64,000 nt of DNA from Dugong dugon (Eukaryota > Chordata > Mammalia > Sirenia > Dugongidae): assembly GCA_030035585.1 (NCBI GenBank), contig CM057471.1, positions 96,659,819 through 96,723,818 of the forward strand, written 5' to 3'. Below the pieces are notes generated by a model. It saw only the letters and a program-made list of their open reading frames with translations. It ran no database searches and was not told the origin of the DNA. The translations under genes and the position numbers were made by a program. Numbering within the stretch: position 1 is the first letter of the stretch; every line of letters begins with the position of its first letter. Positions 33,880 to 45,224 of this stretch are shown here, piece after piece.

Positions 33880-35517
33880 TACCTAGGCAATAGTGAAATT
33901 CTTTTCTGCAATTAGTCACATAGATAAACTTTAGTGTCCCGTCCAACTGTATTTCACGATTCTCATCTGTTTTGTGACCAGTGTGTACATGTGGCCATCA
34001 CCCATGACCTTTGGCCATGCATCAAAGTCAAAAGTCATAAAATTGGCATAAAATCAAATTACAAGTCGATCTTGGTTGGCACCATTTCACAAGTATGTAA
34101 TGTATTGGGTGATTCTTCCACAAAAAAAAAATTTCATAAAATCTTGATTTTTGCAACCAATAAATCAGTTTCTTTTGCAAAATTCGCCATGAGGACCCGA
34201 GCCCCTAGTTCAGTTAATCTCCCTGGTCACAGTAACTCACCATAAGGAAGTTTATCACAGTCCAGCCGCCTGTTTTGCTTCACGTTGTAAGAGAAAACAA
34301 ACCAGGAGAGTTTACAATGCACCCGAGATAGTGAACTTCTCCACTTCTCTAGGCATTTAGAATACTCTGGAGAACAAAATAAATAAAATTCCTTTCCTAG
34401 TGGCACTTACACAACCAGTAGATAATATTCACTTAAGCCTCAAAATTTGGACTGTAAAGGACACAGTTGTCAGTTCTATTAAGTTTTTTGTTTTATTAAG
34501 ACAAGTCCAGAGCTATGTTACAATTAGGAACTCAATTTCCCTTCCACAATGGGAAAAGGCCTTGTTAAGAGATCAGCTGGTTAATTACAGTACACCAAAG
34601 CTATGTGAAATTCGGAGTTTTTCTCTACAGTCAAGTTTGCCCTATCACTTGATTGATCAGCCATACCTAACCTCTCCTCTTTCCTCTTTCTTTTTCTAGC
34701 TGCCCACCTCTTTCCCATTTCTCTTCTGGGTTAATAAGTAAAAGAAAGAGCATGAAACTAAAATCTGTCAAGCACTCTGAATTGTAATTCTGGCGAGAGT
34801 GGTAGTGGGAAAGGAGGATTTCAATGATGGTTTCATCTCCACCCAGTAGGACTGTGGCTGAGACATTGGCTTTGAATGTTTCCCATAGTTTCAAAAGAGA
34901 GAAACAAGGAAGTATGCATTCTAATGTGTGTTTGTTATCTTAACAAAAACCTCCTTATCTCCCCCACAGCTGCCTGCAAAGCCCCAGAAGGTTCTGAGGT
35001 CAATGATTATCATCTCTCCATTCAGACACTTCTGGCATCTGTGAATATGCTGACCTTGAAGATTGGACCAAGTCATTTTTAACAGATGTTAATTTGATTG
35101 CTCAGTTCTGACCTCTTCTGAGGTCTGGCTTATGTCTTCATCACTGTATTAAGATGGTGATAACCTCCCTGAAGTCATAAAAATGTTCTGATAAGCCTTA
35201 TATCGATCCTGCATTTGAAATTGAACAGATAACTAAAGTGTATTACGGTAAACTTTTAACCTACTCCCTAAAACCTGTAGCTACCAAGACAGAGACACAA
35301 GATCATGTCTTCTGTCTCATAAAAGACCTGTCATTTGTTTTTTCATGAATAATTACCAGTTTAAAAGTAACATAACCTACTCTGTCCAGTTGGCATTTAT
35401 TTCTGATGGCTTCTGGCAAGAGTAAGGACCATTATAATCAGGAAATTAATAAAATGTCTTTCTTTAGAAAATTTTGGACTGTTCAAAAAATTGGAAGAAA
35501 ACAATGAGATGTTTAGA
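33880..35517. other. Spacer
   Basis: 1.6 kb with no recognised repeat family or gene. A splice-acceptor-like CTTATCTCCCCCACAG at 34955-34970 has no convincing frame behind it. Confidence 0.5.
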
Positions 35518-36012
35518 ATAGTGATGTTCATTGCAGCATTACGCACAATAGCCAAAAGGTAGAAACAACCCAAGTGTCCAATAACAGATGACTGGATAAA
35601 CAAAATGCAGTATATGGTCAATGAAATATTATTCAGCCATAAAAAAAATACGTGAAGTTCTCATATATGCTATGACATGGATTAACCTTAAAAACATTAT
35701 GCTGAGTGAAATAAGTCAGACATGAAAGGAAAAATATTGTATGATCCCACTCTTTGAATTATCTAGAATAGGCAAATGCAGAGAGACAGAAGTTTATTAG
35801 CAGTGGGGAGGGGGTTGGATGAGGAATTATTGCTTAAAGGGTACTGAGTTTCTGTTTAGGGTGATGAAAACCTTTTGGAGACGGGGAGTGGTGATGGTTG
35901 TACAACATAGTGAACATAATTAACGTCACTGAGTTGTACACTGAAAAATGGCTAAAATGGCAAACTTTTTGTTATGTATATTTTACCACAATAAAATAAT
36001 ATGAAAACGTAA
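35518..36012 (+). mobile_element. Old L1 (L1MA/L1MB-like) 3' end
   Basis: ATGTTCATTGCAGCATTACG, AAGTGTCCAATAACAGATGA, GTGAAATAAGTCAGACATGA, GGTTGTACAACATAGTGAAC and TATTTTACCACAATAAAATA are in order. It covers the end of ORF2 and the 3' UTR; 5'-truncated. Confidence 0.92.
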
Positions 36013-36145
36013 AGAAAAAAAATATAGTGATACTCACTGGCTACCTTTAAACAAGTCCCCCAGATTTTAGTTAGAAATGATAACCATCTCTTTGCTCAAC
36101 TAAAGATACCGAAGCATGGGGAAATAAAATTCTTTCTTATTCTCG

Positions 36146-36317
36146 TGCAGTAGTGGAAAGAGCACGACTTGGATGTCAAGCGGAACTGGACTCATACCTC
36201 GGCTCCTGAACTTACCAGCTTGGTATGCTTGGGCAAATTACTACACAGAGCTTAGTATGAATTTCCTCAGAAGTAATATGAGGATAATAATGTCTACCTC
36301 CCTGTGTCATTAGGAGA
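36146..36317 (+). repeat. MIR, cut by an AfroSINE
   Basis: GCAGTAGTGGAAAGAGCACG, ACTTACCAGCTTGGTATGC, GGGCAAATTACT and GAGGATAATAATGTCTACC are MIR landmarks. The SINE inserted at the end of the recognisable part. Confidence 0.85.
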
Positions 36318-36436
36318 GAAAAAGACATGGCAGTTTGCTTCAGTAAAAATAAAGCCTTGGAAACCCTATGGGGCAGTTCTACTCTGTTCTATAGGGTCCC
36401 TATGAGTCAGAATCTGCTCCATGGCAATGGGTTTTG
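36318..36436 (+). mobile_element. AfroSINE subtype C/A, 5'-truncated
   Basis: Only the second half is present (GCAGTTTGCTTCAGTAAAAA to CCATGGCAATGGGTTTT). Perfect 14-base duplication GTGTCATTAGGAGA at 36304-36317 and 36437-36450 shows the truncation happened at insertion. Confidence 0.95.
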
Positions 36437-36573
36437 GTGTCATTAGGAGACTAAAAAACAACCCTTTCTTCAAACATACAAATTCCAAAGGACACTGAAA
36501 CCCAAAGTGCTCATTACCAAGCTTCCTTGTTAATCATGTCCTCAAATGCTAATTAATGATTGAGGTATATATC

Positions 36574-36762
36574 AATGTTAATACACTCAGCTGCTAACCA
36601 AAAGATTGGAAGTTCAAGTCTATCCAGAAGCATCTTGAAAGAAAGGCCTGTTGATCTACTTCTGAAAAATCAGCCGGTGAAAATCTTACGGAGCACAATT
36701 CTACTGTGACACACGTGGGGTCGCCATGAATAGTAACTGACTACAGCAACTGGTTCTGTTTA
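36574..36762 (+). mobile_element. AfroSINE subtype B
   Basis: Head diverged (GTTAATACACTCAGCTGCTA), body TCTGAAAAATCAGCCGGTGA, tail ACTACAGCAACTGGTTCTG. Confidence 0.88.
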
Positions 36763-38035
36763 ACATATAACGACACTTTTTGTTGTTGTAGTTCAAAGCT
36801 TCTAACCTAAGGTAGAGAAAGACAATTGGTCAAATTCTTTCACAGTGGCAGAGATAGGAGCTTAAGGTAGAAAAAAAAATCGTCAAATAATCACTAAATT
36901 ATCAAAATGCCCTAGAACAGATAAATTATGGGTCCTGAAGTCTTAGAACAGATGAGCTAGGGTCAGGGATTTGGTTGAGGTGATGAGGAACAAAGTCTGG
37001 CCTATGGTCAGAGAAAGTGAGAGAAAGATCTAGAAGGTTCTAGAAGAAGCCACGGATTGATCCTTCTAATCTAAACAATGCCTTGGCCTAAACCTCTGGC
37101 AGCTTCATTTCCACCAGCCTCTGGTTTATTCTCCACAGTGAAGCCAGAGGTTTTTTGCAGGGAGAAATACCCTAAAGAGAAGATAAATCAAGATCACATT
37201 CAAAGATGACTGAACAGACCTTCATCTCTCCCTTCCTGTTTGTTGCTGCCTGAAATTCCTTTACCTTGAATGGAATACCTTTCATCCAGTAATTATAGCT
37301 AAAAGGTTTGAACTTCACAAGCCTATTTGAGACAAAGTGTTGATGAATATGCTTTCCAGTCAAAATATAATCAGTCAATCAGTCAACAAGTGTCAATGAC
37401 TCGTTATCAGATCTCTCTTTGTTTTGAGAGAGAAAAGAGGTGAAGAGGGCAAGACCCTGGCCAGCCAAAAGAAGAAAAACGGTCACTACCAGAGGGAAAG
37501 CTTATGGAAAAGAAGTTTGCTGGCCTTACAGTTTTACCTCAGGTAGGCCCTGTTTCATTTGCAGCTGGAAGAGGCAATGGAAGCTGACTGAACTTTGAGA
37601 GTTGGTTTTGGGTTATTTTTGGTTTTTGGGGGTCAGGTACCACAAGTGCCTTATGTTTGTTAGCAATGGTTTATGAACTTTTTTTCCTTTGATGCCACTT
37701 ATCTTTCACCGGGCTGGTTGGTTTCTTACTAAAAAGAAAAGCCCCTGATAGATTGAGTGTATGCCCATCAGACGCCTCAACTCCCTCTGCAACATATGCC
37801 TGGCAAGGTTGCCCAGCCCCCTAGTCAGTCATCAGTCAGTCGAACATACAGGTGTATGCTTGTACTCCTAAGTTAAGGGGTTGCTATAGTTTAAATACGT
37901 CTTCCCCCTTAGGATTTCAGTATAACTTGGGAGAGTTCTAAGCAAAAATTAGGTTTAGGATCCACATCAAAGGCTTCATTTTTGGTGGCCTGGAATTAAT
38001 CTCCCACTTCAGCCAGTAGCAGGCCAGTTTTCAAG
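36763..38035. other. Spacer
   Basis: 1.27 kb, no gene or repeat family recognised. Confidence 0.5.
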
Positions 38036-38040
38036 ATCCT

Positions 38041-38097
38041 TGCCTTAGGCTAGGTTCTCTAGAGAAGCAAAACCAGTAAATATCAATATACATATAC

Positions 38098-38136
<39 letters not shown>

Positions 38137-38619
38137 TATCAAGGAAACAGCTCACACGATTATAGACACTAGAACGTCCCAAGTCTGTGGATCAGGATAG
38201 AGGCTTTTCCTGATTCACGTAGCCACAGGGGCTGGCAAACACAAGATCAGCAGACTGAAGAGCAGGGCTCTTGCTCACAGGCTGTGAAGGTTGACAGATC
38301 CCAAGGTCTGCAGCTAGCAGCGCTAGCTCAAGTCCCAAAAACCAGAGGTCAAGAGACAGCTAGCTGCAGGATACAGAACAAGCCAAAAACGTTGGCAAAG
38401 GGAACACGAAGGAAGTAGGTGGCGGAGGGTGGAGAGATGAAGGCTGAGGTGGGGGTGAACTGCCACAGGCCCCGCCCCCGCTGGTACCATTCAGCAGATT
38501 CCATCACGGGGGTGATCACATATCATATTTTAACAGGGAAGTGATCAAAACATTATACAACTGCCAAAACACTGCGAATCATGGCCCAGCCAAGATGACA
38601 CACAATCTTAACCATCACA
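38041..38619 (-). mobile_element. Solo LTR fossil, MaLR-like, complete ends
   Basis: Minus strand begins TGTGATGGTTAAGATTGTG and ends with AGAACCTAGCCTAAGGCA. Five-base duplication ATCCT at 38036-38040 and 38620-38624. A TA/GA tract lies near the tail (38095-38131). It looks whole as a solo LTR and of moderate age. Confidence 0.9.
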
Positions 38620-38830
38620 ATCCTCTAACTATCTTTTCCAAGATCCTTGAAGCTGGAGGCAACTACAGTCCAGTGAAGAATGCGTTGATGTTGGACTTTG
38701 AACACCTGGTGTTTGCCACAATGTGAGTCACATGATAGGAGTTTGTATCTGTCAAATTCATACTAGCTGGTATAACAGGAGAACCTTGAATCATCAACAG
38801 GTTAGCATAATATAAGTTCACTCCTTCCTG

Positions 38831-39200
38831 TAGTGGTCATGCAGAGGTCCAGGACGAGGGAGGTTTTGCCATCTTCCAACCATGGCTGTTGTCCTGGTCC
38901 TCAACAAGCAGTGAAGATTTCATGTTTTTATGAGTCGGGCCTGGGAGAGGTCCACACATTTCTACCTGCATCCCATTGGTCAGAAGTCAGTTACATGGCT
39001 ATACCCAGTTGCAAGGGCGGATTAACCAGTAGGCAAGCATATACAGGCTTAATTGTGCACTACAGATTGGTAAGTAAGCACAAGTAAGCCTCTGCATACC
39101 ATGCTTATTGAATAATCTGTTCCTGGAGGCTGGGAAACTAGTCTGCTGTGTATCCAGGAGAAACTGGAAACAAATGAGCCATCTAGCTATTCTCCGCCAC
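38831..39200. repeat. Probable old interspersed repeat, family unassigned
   Basis: GTAGTGGTCATGCAGAGGTC, GCAAGGGCGGATTAACC, CTGGAGGCTGGGAAACTAGT and, after the AfroSINE, GTCTCTGCCACAGTGC read as one old mammalian repeat split by the SINE. Confidence 0.4.
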
Positions 39201-39371
39201 CAAACCAAAAAAACTAAACCCGTTACCATCAAGTCAATTCCAACTCATAGCGAACCTATAAGACAGAGTAGAACTGTCCCATAGTGTTTCCAAGAAGCAG
39301 CTGGTGGATTCGAACTGCTGACTTTTTGGTTAGTAGCTGAGCTCTTAACCACTGTGCCACAAGGGCTCCAG
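39201..39371 (-). mobile_element. AfroSINE subtype A
   Basis: Flanked by TCTCCGCCAC (39191-39200) and TCTCTGCCAC (39372-39381). Complete with head GTGCCACAAGGGCTCC. Confidence 0.94.
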
Positions 39372-39381
39372 TCTCTGCCAC

Positions 39382-40031
39382 AGTGCTCAATAAATATTTG
39401 CTGACTGAATGGTTCTAAGCTGAACCTTGTGATTATGGTTAAATCTCTAAACCTAAAACTATCTGTCAGTTTCTATCTGTAAAAGGGCATAATAGCTCAG
39501 AGTTTTTTTTTGTTTGTTTCCTTGCTTTGTTTTCTTTTTTTATTTTAGAGGATTTGGTGGATATGAATAAGTGAAATGAATTTAAAGCGATAACATGCAA
39601 CATGACGCTTTCTCTGATGAATTTTTTCTGAGAAAGACTGCAAAGCAAGTTTGAGGACTCTGTACAATAAACACAAGTAAATATGATTTGGATAATTTGA
39701 AATGAAAAGACAACTCTCTTTTTCTTTCTCCAAATTATACGGCATTCGTTTGACAACACACACGGTGACTCAACTTGACTATGTCCAACAGAAAAAAAGG
39801 CTTCACAAAGTAAAGTCATCAATTTAAGTTACTCACATGTGCACAATGACCTGTGTACAGGTTATTCATTACAGCATTATTTGTAATATCGTAAGATCAG
39901 AAAAAACATAAACCTCCCGGTTCAAAATTATTCTATGTCAATTTGACTCTTCAGTAAATGTTAGTTTCTTTTGATAAATATGGGTAGCCTCTGGGTAGAT
40001 GGGGCCTATATGTCTTCTCCCTCACAACCTA
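39382..40031. other. Spacer; L1-like scrap at about 39830-39915
   Basis: GTTATTCATTACAGCATTAT and TTTGTAATATCGTAAGATCA look like an old L1 ORF2 end. A 118-codon minus-strand frame at 39466-39822 has no recognisable domain. Confidence 0.45.
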
Positions 40032-40044
40032 TCTTCCAGATACC

Positions 40045-40194
40045 TGTTACCGTCGAGTCGATTCTGACTCATAGCAAGCATATAGGACAGAGTAGAACTG
40101 CCCATAGGGTTTCCATGGAGAAGATGGTGGATTCGAACTGCCAACCTTTTGGTTAATAGCCATAGCTCTTAACCACTGTGCCACCAGGGCTCTG
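40045..40194 (-). mobile_element. AfroSINE subtype A
   Basis: Perfect 13-base duplication TCTTCCAGATACC at 40032-40044 and 40195-40207. Confidence 0.97.
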
Positions 40195-40287
40195 TCTTCC
40201 AGATACCATGTTATAATGAAAGCGATTCTCAGACCAAATTCTGCTAAGTGCACTAACATTTACTACCAAGGAGGGCCAATGAAAAAA

Positions 40288-40681
40288 GAAGACTGGAGAA
40301 GAAGTGATGCATTTGAATTGTGGTATTGGTAAAGAACATTGAATATACCATGGACTTCCATAAGAATGAACAAATCACTCTTAGAAGAAATACAACAAGA
40401 ATGCTCCTCCGAAACAAGGATGGCAAGACTTGTTCTTGCTTAGTTTGGACACATCATCAAGAAAGACCAATCACTAGAAAAAGACATCATATTTGGTAAA
40501 GTGAAGGTCAGTGAAAATGAAGAAAACCCTCAATGAGAGAGACTGACACAATAGCCTCCACAATGGGCTCAAACATATCAAAGATCATGAAGATGGCGCA
40601 GGACCTGGCAACATTTCATTTTGTTGTACATAAGAGTGTTATACGTCGGAGCCAACTTGATGGCAACTAACAACGACAACA
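40288..40681 (+). mobile_element. RTE LINE 3' end, 5'-truncated
   Basis: GAAGACTGGAGAAGAAGTGA, TTGAATATACCATGGACTTC, CATCATATTTGGTAAAGTGA, then GATGGCAACTAACAACGACA. More diverged than the 17442 copy. Confidence 0.93.
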
Positions 40682-41118
40682 AGGGTCAAAAAATAGACAA
40701 TAGGTTCTATAGCTGAGAAGTCTGTTTCCTGCCCTCTGTACTGCAAACAATGGAAGCCAAGCTATCCATAGAGAAGGGCTGGCCAGCTTTCTTGTCAGGT
40801 CAGGTGACAAGGTACTCTGTAAAGTGAAGGATGCAGGACTGGTGGACTGCCCCCAACTCTTGAGAATTGCACCAATGGCAGTAGATGGTTTACTTGAGAA
40901 ATTCCTTTACTTAGTTCATTCTAGGACCATGGAGTCTAACAGTCTTCCTAACTAGCCATCTATTTTGAACTGCACTCATTTTGTTTGGTTTGATTACCAA
41001 ACCCTCTGGTGTAGATTTCAATAAGGATATTTGAAGTGCTAAATAATCACCCCGAGGTGTTGCTTGTTTGTTAGGCTACTTCAAACGCTGACTAATCTCC
41101 CCCCAGGCACTAACTAGT

Positions 41119-41121
<3 letters not shown>
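40682..41121. other. Spacer
   Basis: No gene or repeat family recognised. Confidence 0.5.

Positions 41122-41194
<73 letters not shown>
41122..41194 (+). repeat. (CA)n microsatellite, 36.5 units
   Basis: An uninterrupted 73-base CA tract, likely polymorphic in length. Confidence 0.98.
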
Positions 41195-41196
<2 letters not shown>

Positions 41197-41204
41197 CAGA
41201 ATTT

Positions 41205-41850
41205 ACATTATTTCAAAAGAAAATTACCATAGAGACAATATATTTGTCCATCATTAGAGGGCTAGTTAAATAAATTATGATGCACCCATACAATGAAATG
41301 CTAGGCAACTGTAGGAGAGAGGACTCCCTCAGTGGTGCAAACAGTAAACATGGCTACGCTGCTAAATGAAAGGTTGCAAGTTCGAGTCCACTCAGAAATG
41401 CCTCGGAAGAAAGGCCTGAGTCCTACTTTCTTAAAATTAGCCACTGAAAACTCCATGTATAACACAGTTCTTCTCTGACACACATGGGCTTGCCATGAGT
41501 CACAGTCGGCTCACCAGCAACTGATCTGGGGTTTTTTGGTAGGAAAGACCAAGGACACACTTTATGAACAGCTACGGAAACATGGAATGTTCTTTAGGTT
41601 ATATATTTAGGTGAAAACAGAAAAGCATAGGACAGTGTGTATAGTATATCTACCCTTAAGTGAACAAAAAAAGAAAAAAAAAACTTACATATTGTGTATA
41701 TGCATAAATATCTCTTGAAAAAATATAAAAACTACATTTGATTGGCTCCTTAGTGGAACAAGGTAGTGTTAGGGTACTGGAATGGGAGAGAGACGTTTTC
41801 ACTATTTGCCCGTTTCCATCATTTCAAAAATAAATTCAATACAAAAAATT
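41205..41850 (+). mobile_element. Old L1 (L1M-type) 3' fragment, split by an AfroSINE
   Basis: TTTGTCCATCATTAGAGGGC, TAAATAAATTATGATGCACC and CAATGAAATGCTAGGCAACT precede the SINE; GGACAGTGTGTATAGTATAT follows it. It is the usual L1M ORF2/3' UTR sequence. Confidence 0.85.
41321..41538 (+). mobile_element. AfroSINE subtype B
   Basis: Flanks GTAGGAGAGA (41311-41320) and GTAGGAAAGA (41539-41548). Inserted in the L1M fragment. Confidence 0.94.
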
Positions 41851-41965
41851 AAAACATTAATAGTTTTTAAACATACTACAGAACACTTTTTTGGGATAGA
41901 AGCTCCTTGGTGGGTATTCATGTATTTATTTTTTCAGATGGTGTGGCAAAGAAGACTGAGCCCAC

Positions 41966-42162
41966 CAAAAACCAAGAGCCGTCAAGTGGATTCCAACTCA
42001 TGGCCACTCAAGAGTACAGCTGTGCTCCATAGGGTTTTCAATGGCTGATTTTTTGGAAGTAGATTTTCAGGGTTTTTTCTGAGGTACCTCTGGATGGACT
42101 TGAACTTCCAGCCTTTCAGTTAGCAGCCTGCTGTGCTAACCTTTTCACCACCCCAGGACTCC
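41966..42162 (-). mobile_element. AfroSINE subtype B
   Basis: CCGTCAAGTGGATTCCAACT tail, GGCTGATTTTTTGGAAGTAG body, CACCCCAGGACTCC head on the plus strand. Confidence 0.92.
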
Positions 42163-42909
42163 AGTGAGGTCACAGACACCCCTAAAGCCTGCCTGGTTAT
42201 GCTTCTGCCACTCTTTATAAAACCGTCCCCAGCTTGATGCTGTCCTCTCTGAGGACACCTCCTTCCACTTCATTCTGTGTCTCACTCCTCACAGGCCACA
42301 AAGGCCCCCTAGGCCTCCCATATCTGGGTCAGCTCAGAACACAAGAAGCTGATAAAGAATAATATGCAATTCCTTCCCCCACAATTAAAGGTGAATTTAT
42401 GAAAGCCCAGGAGTAAAATATCCTCAGCAAAAGCCAAAAACAATAAGAGGGGCTGTTTTTTTCAAAAACACTTAACAGTTCACTCAGATTTTTATTGATG
42501 TCATTCTGTTGCCCTTAAATTGATTTCAAGGGAAAACTGGCGAACTTTTGTCCTCCAGGAAGTTTCCTTCATTGCTCCCTCCTCTGGCCCTTTTCCCTCC
42601 AACTCCTTTCATTCTCTCCCAATCAAAACACCACCACCAACACCCCTCTAATTGCTATTTTGCTGTCAGGCTTAAATGGGTCAAAGCTCCCGTCACCAGT
42701 GAAACAAGAGGCAGTTTGTTTGGCTTAGATGTGGGAATGTACAAACGCTTGCTTAAATGCTGGTTTTCATATGCTAATACGTTATAAAGAAAGCATTCCT
42801 GCTGGGTTTAGGGCCAATGGTAGCCTAGCCTGGGCTGGTACTCAGTGTTTACTGGAGGTATTGGGTAGGGTGGGGATCAGCAGACTCTCCTCACTTCTAA
42901 GCATACATT
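42163..42909. other. Spacer
   Basis: No gene or repeat family recognised; 42560-42650 is C-rich. Confidence 0.5.
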
Positions 42910-43107
42910 GGGGTCCCTGGTTGGTGCAAACGGTTAACACACTGGGGTATTAACCCAAAGGTTAGAGGTTCAAGTCCACCCAGAGGTTCCTTGAAAGAAA
43001 GGCTTGGTGATCTGCTTCCAGAAGGTCACAGCCATGAAAACACATGGGGTCTGTAATGTCTATGAGTTGGAGATTGCGCCACAGAAATTGGTTGGTTTTT
43101 CTGTTTG
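42910..43107 (+). mobile_element. AfroSINE subtype B, decayed
   Basis: GGGTCCCTGGTTGGTGCAAA head, CACCCAGAGGTTCCTTGAAA body, degraded tail GCCACAGAAATTGGTTGG. Confidence 0.88.
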
Positions 43108-44076
43108 TTTTTTAAGCAAACAACAGATGTTGCAAACTGACAGCTCCCAGGCCTGTTGGCACATAGAAGATTTGGTGTGACCCACACCGTGTTTTCAAAA
43201 ATTTTTACGTTAGTAGGCAATGCCTAAAAAATTTGGAGATCTCACACCATTCTGAATCTAGCATCTTTTGGTAGTACATCTGGCCAGCCAAGATCAAAAT
43301 CCCTCCAAGCAACGCTTGTATAAGCTAAACAATGGCTGCCCCTGCAGACAAGCCACACCATCCACTTTTCCATGGTCCCCAGGTACCAGGCTGTTCTGGT
43401 GACTATTTACATATATTGTTGAGTGATAAATTATCCCTAATACTTGGTGTCTAAAAGTATTGAACATTAGCTCCTTTGGGCAGTCTAACCATTCATTTTC
43501 TGCTCTTATCCTATTCTGACTGCTATCTTCGGTACCCTATGAGGAGAATTCTCTGACAGACTATGGGAACACTAAATACAGTGCTGACATGGTACAAAAT
43601 GTTTAAAACTGCATCTCTTGTCAAGGTTTTCTGGAAGACAATCCAGGTCGAAGGCACGTTGCCTGAAACCTAAAGTAGAGAGCTGCCCAGATTTATGAGG
43701 CGAGGGGTGTCGGGAGCGGGTGGAACCTGAAAGAAATCAATCAGAAATGGATTTTTGTTCTCAGAGTGCTATAGAAAGCACGAACTTCCCTCTACATCTT
43801 TGTCTTGTTAAATGTGACATCCCATCCATTAGGTGCTCATCATGCAGTTATTCAAGTCTTTTTATTTCAACTCAGATGAAATAACAGTGCTGTGCTTGCA
43901 AAACCGCACCCTAGGAAAGAACACAGGAGAAGGGGTAGAGCTGAACTGAGGCACAGTGAGGACACAGGGAAAGTTTGTCTTTGATCTTTGCTGCCCTTTC
44001 AAATGCCTTCCATACCCCCTGTCTCAGAATGGCTGTTTCCAGAAGCAGATGCTAAGCCAAGAATATTAGTGCAACT
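43108..44076. other. Spacer
   Basis: About 1 kb, nothing recognised. Confidence 0.5.
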
Positions 44077-44088
44077 AGTTTATTTAGG

Positions 44089-44438
44089 CCACCACCTATC
44101 TGTCGGTTTGTCAAACGGTGGTGGCTTACGTATTGTTAAGATGCTGGAAGCTATGCCACTGGTATTTCAAATACCAGCAGTGTCACCCAAGGTGCACAGA
44201 TTTCAGCTGGGCTTTCGGACTAAGACAGACTAGGAAGAAAGGCCTGGTGATCCACTTCTGAGATACAGCCAATGAAAACTTTATGGATCACAACAGAACA
44301 TTGTCCAGTATAGTGCTAGAAGGGGAATGCAAACATACCAACAATCATGAAGATAGCACAGGATCAGGAAACATTTGGTTCTGCTGTACGGGGATCGCCA
44401 TGAGTCGGAGCCAACTCAACTATGCTAACAAAAGCAAA
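44089..44438 (+). mobile_element. RTE deletion derivative with target-site duplications
   Basis: CCACCACCTATCTGTCGG to TATGCTAACAAAAGC. Perfect 12-base duplication AGTTTATTTAGG at 44077-44088 and 44439-44450, so the joined 5' UTR plus 3' tail moved as one unit. The junction segment is shorter than in its relatives (TGCTAGAAGGGGAATGCAAA). Confidence 0.95.
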
Positions 44439-44729
44439 AGTTTATTTAGGAGGTGATCCCAGAAAGCTCTGGTAAAGTTGTAGGGAAATGAGAAAGGAAA
44501 AGGAAGGAAACCAATAAAGGATGAATTATCAAGAAAATTTCCAGTAGGGCAATTGAGGCTCAAACCAATGAGGACTCTGACTGAGAATGTTGCACCTCTG
44601 AGTTATCCCCAGAAAGAAGCAAGGAAGCTGAGCTATTCACCCACATCCACCACCTCCCACCAATCATTGATGGTTGGCTGTTCCCAGAGGCATTAACTAC
44701 CCAGCACTCCCTAACAAGGCCCAAAATGC

Positions 44730-44844
44730 AGAAACAGATAGTGGTGATAGATGCATAACATGATGGAGGAAGTAATTAATGTTGCTGAGTTTTACATGTA
44801 AAAAATGTTTAAACGGCAAATGTTTTCTTTTATATACAAATGTA
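44730..44844 (+). mobile_element. Old L1 3' UTR scrap
   Basis: TAGTGGTGATAGATGCATAA, TAATTAATGTTGCTGAGTTT and AAAAATGTTTAAACGGCAAA correspond to the 35900-36000 part of the L1M fragment at 35518. Confidence 0.75.
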
Positions 44845-44856
44845 AATGTGAATGTA

Positions 44857-45046
44857 CCAAACCCAAAACCAAACCGACTGCGTCCAGGCAATTCCAACTC
44901 ACAGTGACCCTATAGGGCAGAGTAAAACTGCCCCACAGGGTATCCTAAGACTGCCACATCCTCTTGTGGAGCAGCTGTTGGGTTCATACTGTCAACCTTT
45001 CATTTAGCAGCCCAGTGCTTTAACCACTGCCCCACCAGGGCTCCTT
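44857..45046 (-). mobile_element. AfroSINE subtype A
   Basis: Flanks AATGTGAATGTA (44845-44856) and AATATGAGTATA (45047-45058). Complete. Confidence 0.93.
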
Positions 45047-45066
45047 AATATGAGTATATATATATA

Positions 45067-45224
45067 ACCAAAACCATTGCCGTCAAGTCGATTCCAACCC
45101 ACAGCAACCCTATAGGACAGAGTAGAACTACCTCATAGAGTTTCCAAGGTGCCACTGGTGGATTTGAACTGCTGACCTTTTGGTTAGCAGCCAAGCTTTT
45201 AACCACTGTGCCACCAGGGCTCCA
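45067..45224 (-). mobile_element. AfroSINE subtype A
   Basis: Complete copy in the same orientation as its neighbour, 20 bases away across a TATA-rich bridge; CCATTGCCGTCAAGTCGATT to GTGCCACCAGGGCTCC. Confidence 0.95.

Noticed and set aside
34955-35082. Acceptor-like CTTATCTCCCCCACAG suggesting an exon
   Set aside because: The frames after it show no recognised protein and there is no donor or partner exon.
39466-39822. 118-codon minus-strand frame
   Set aside because: Low-complexity Lys/Ser composition, no motif, no splice or promoter context.
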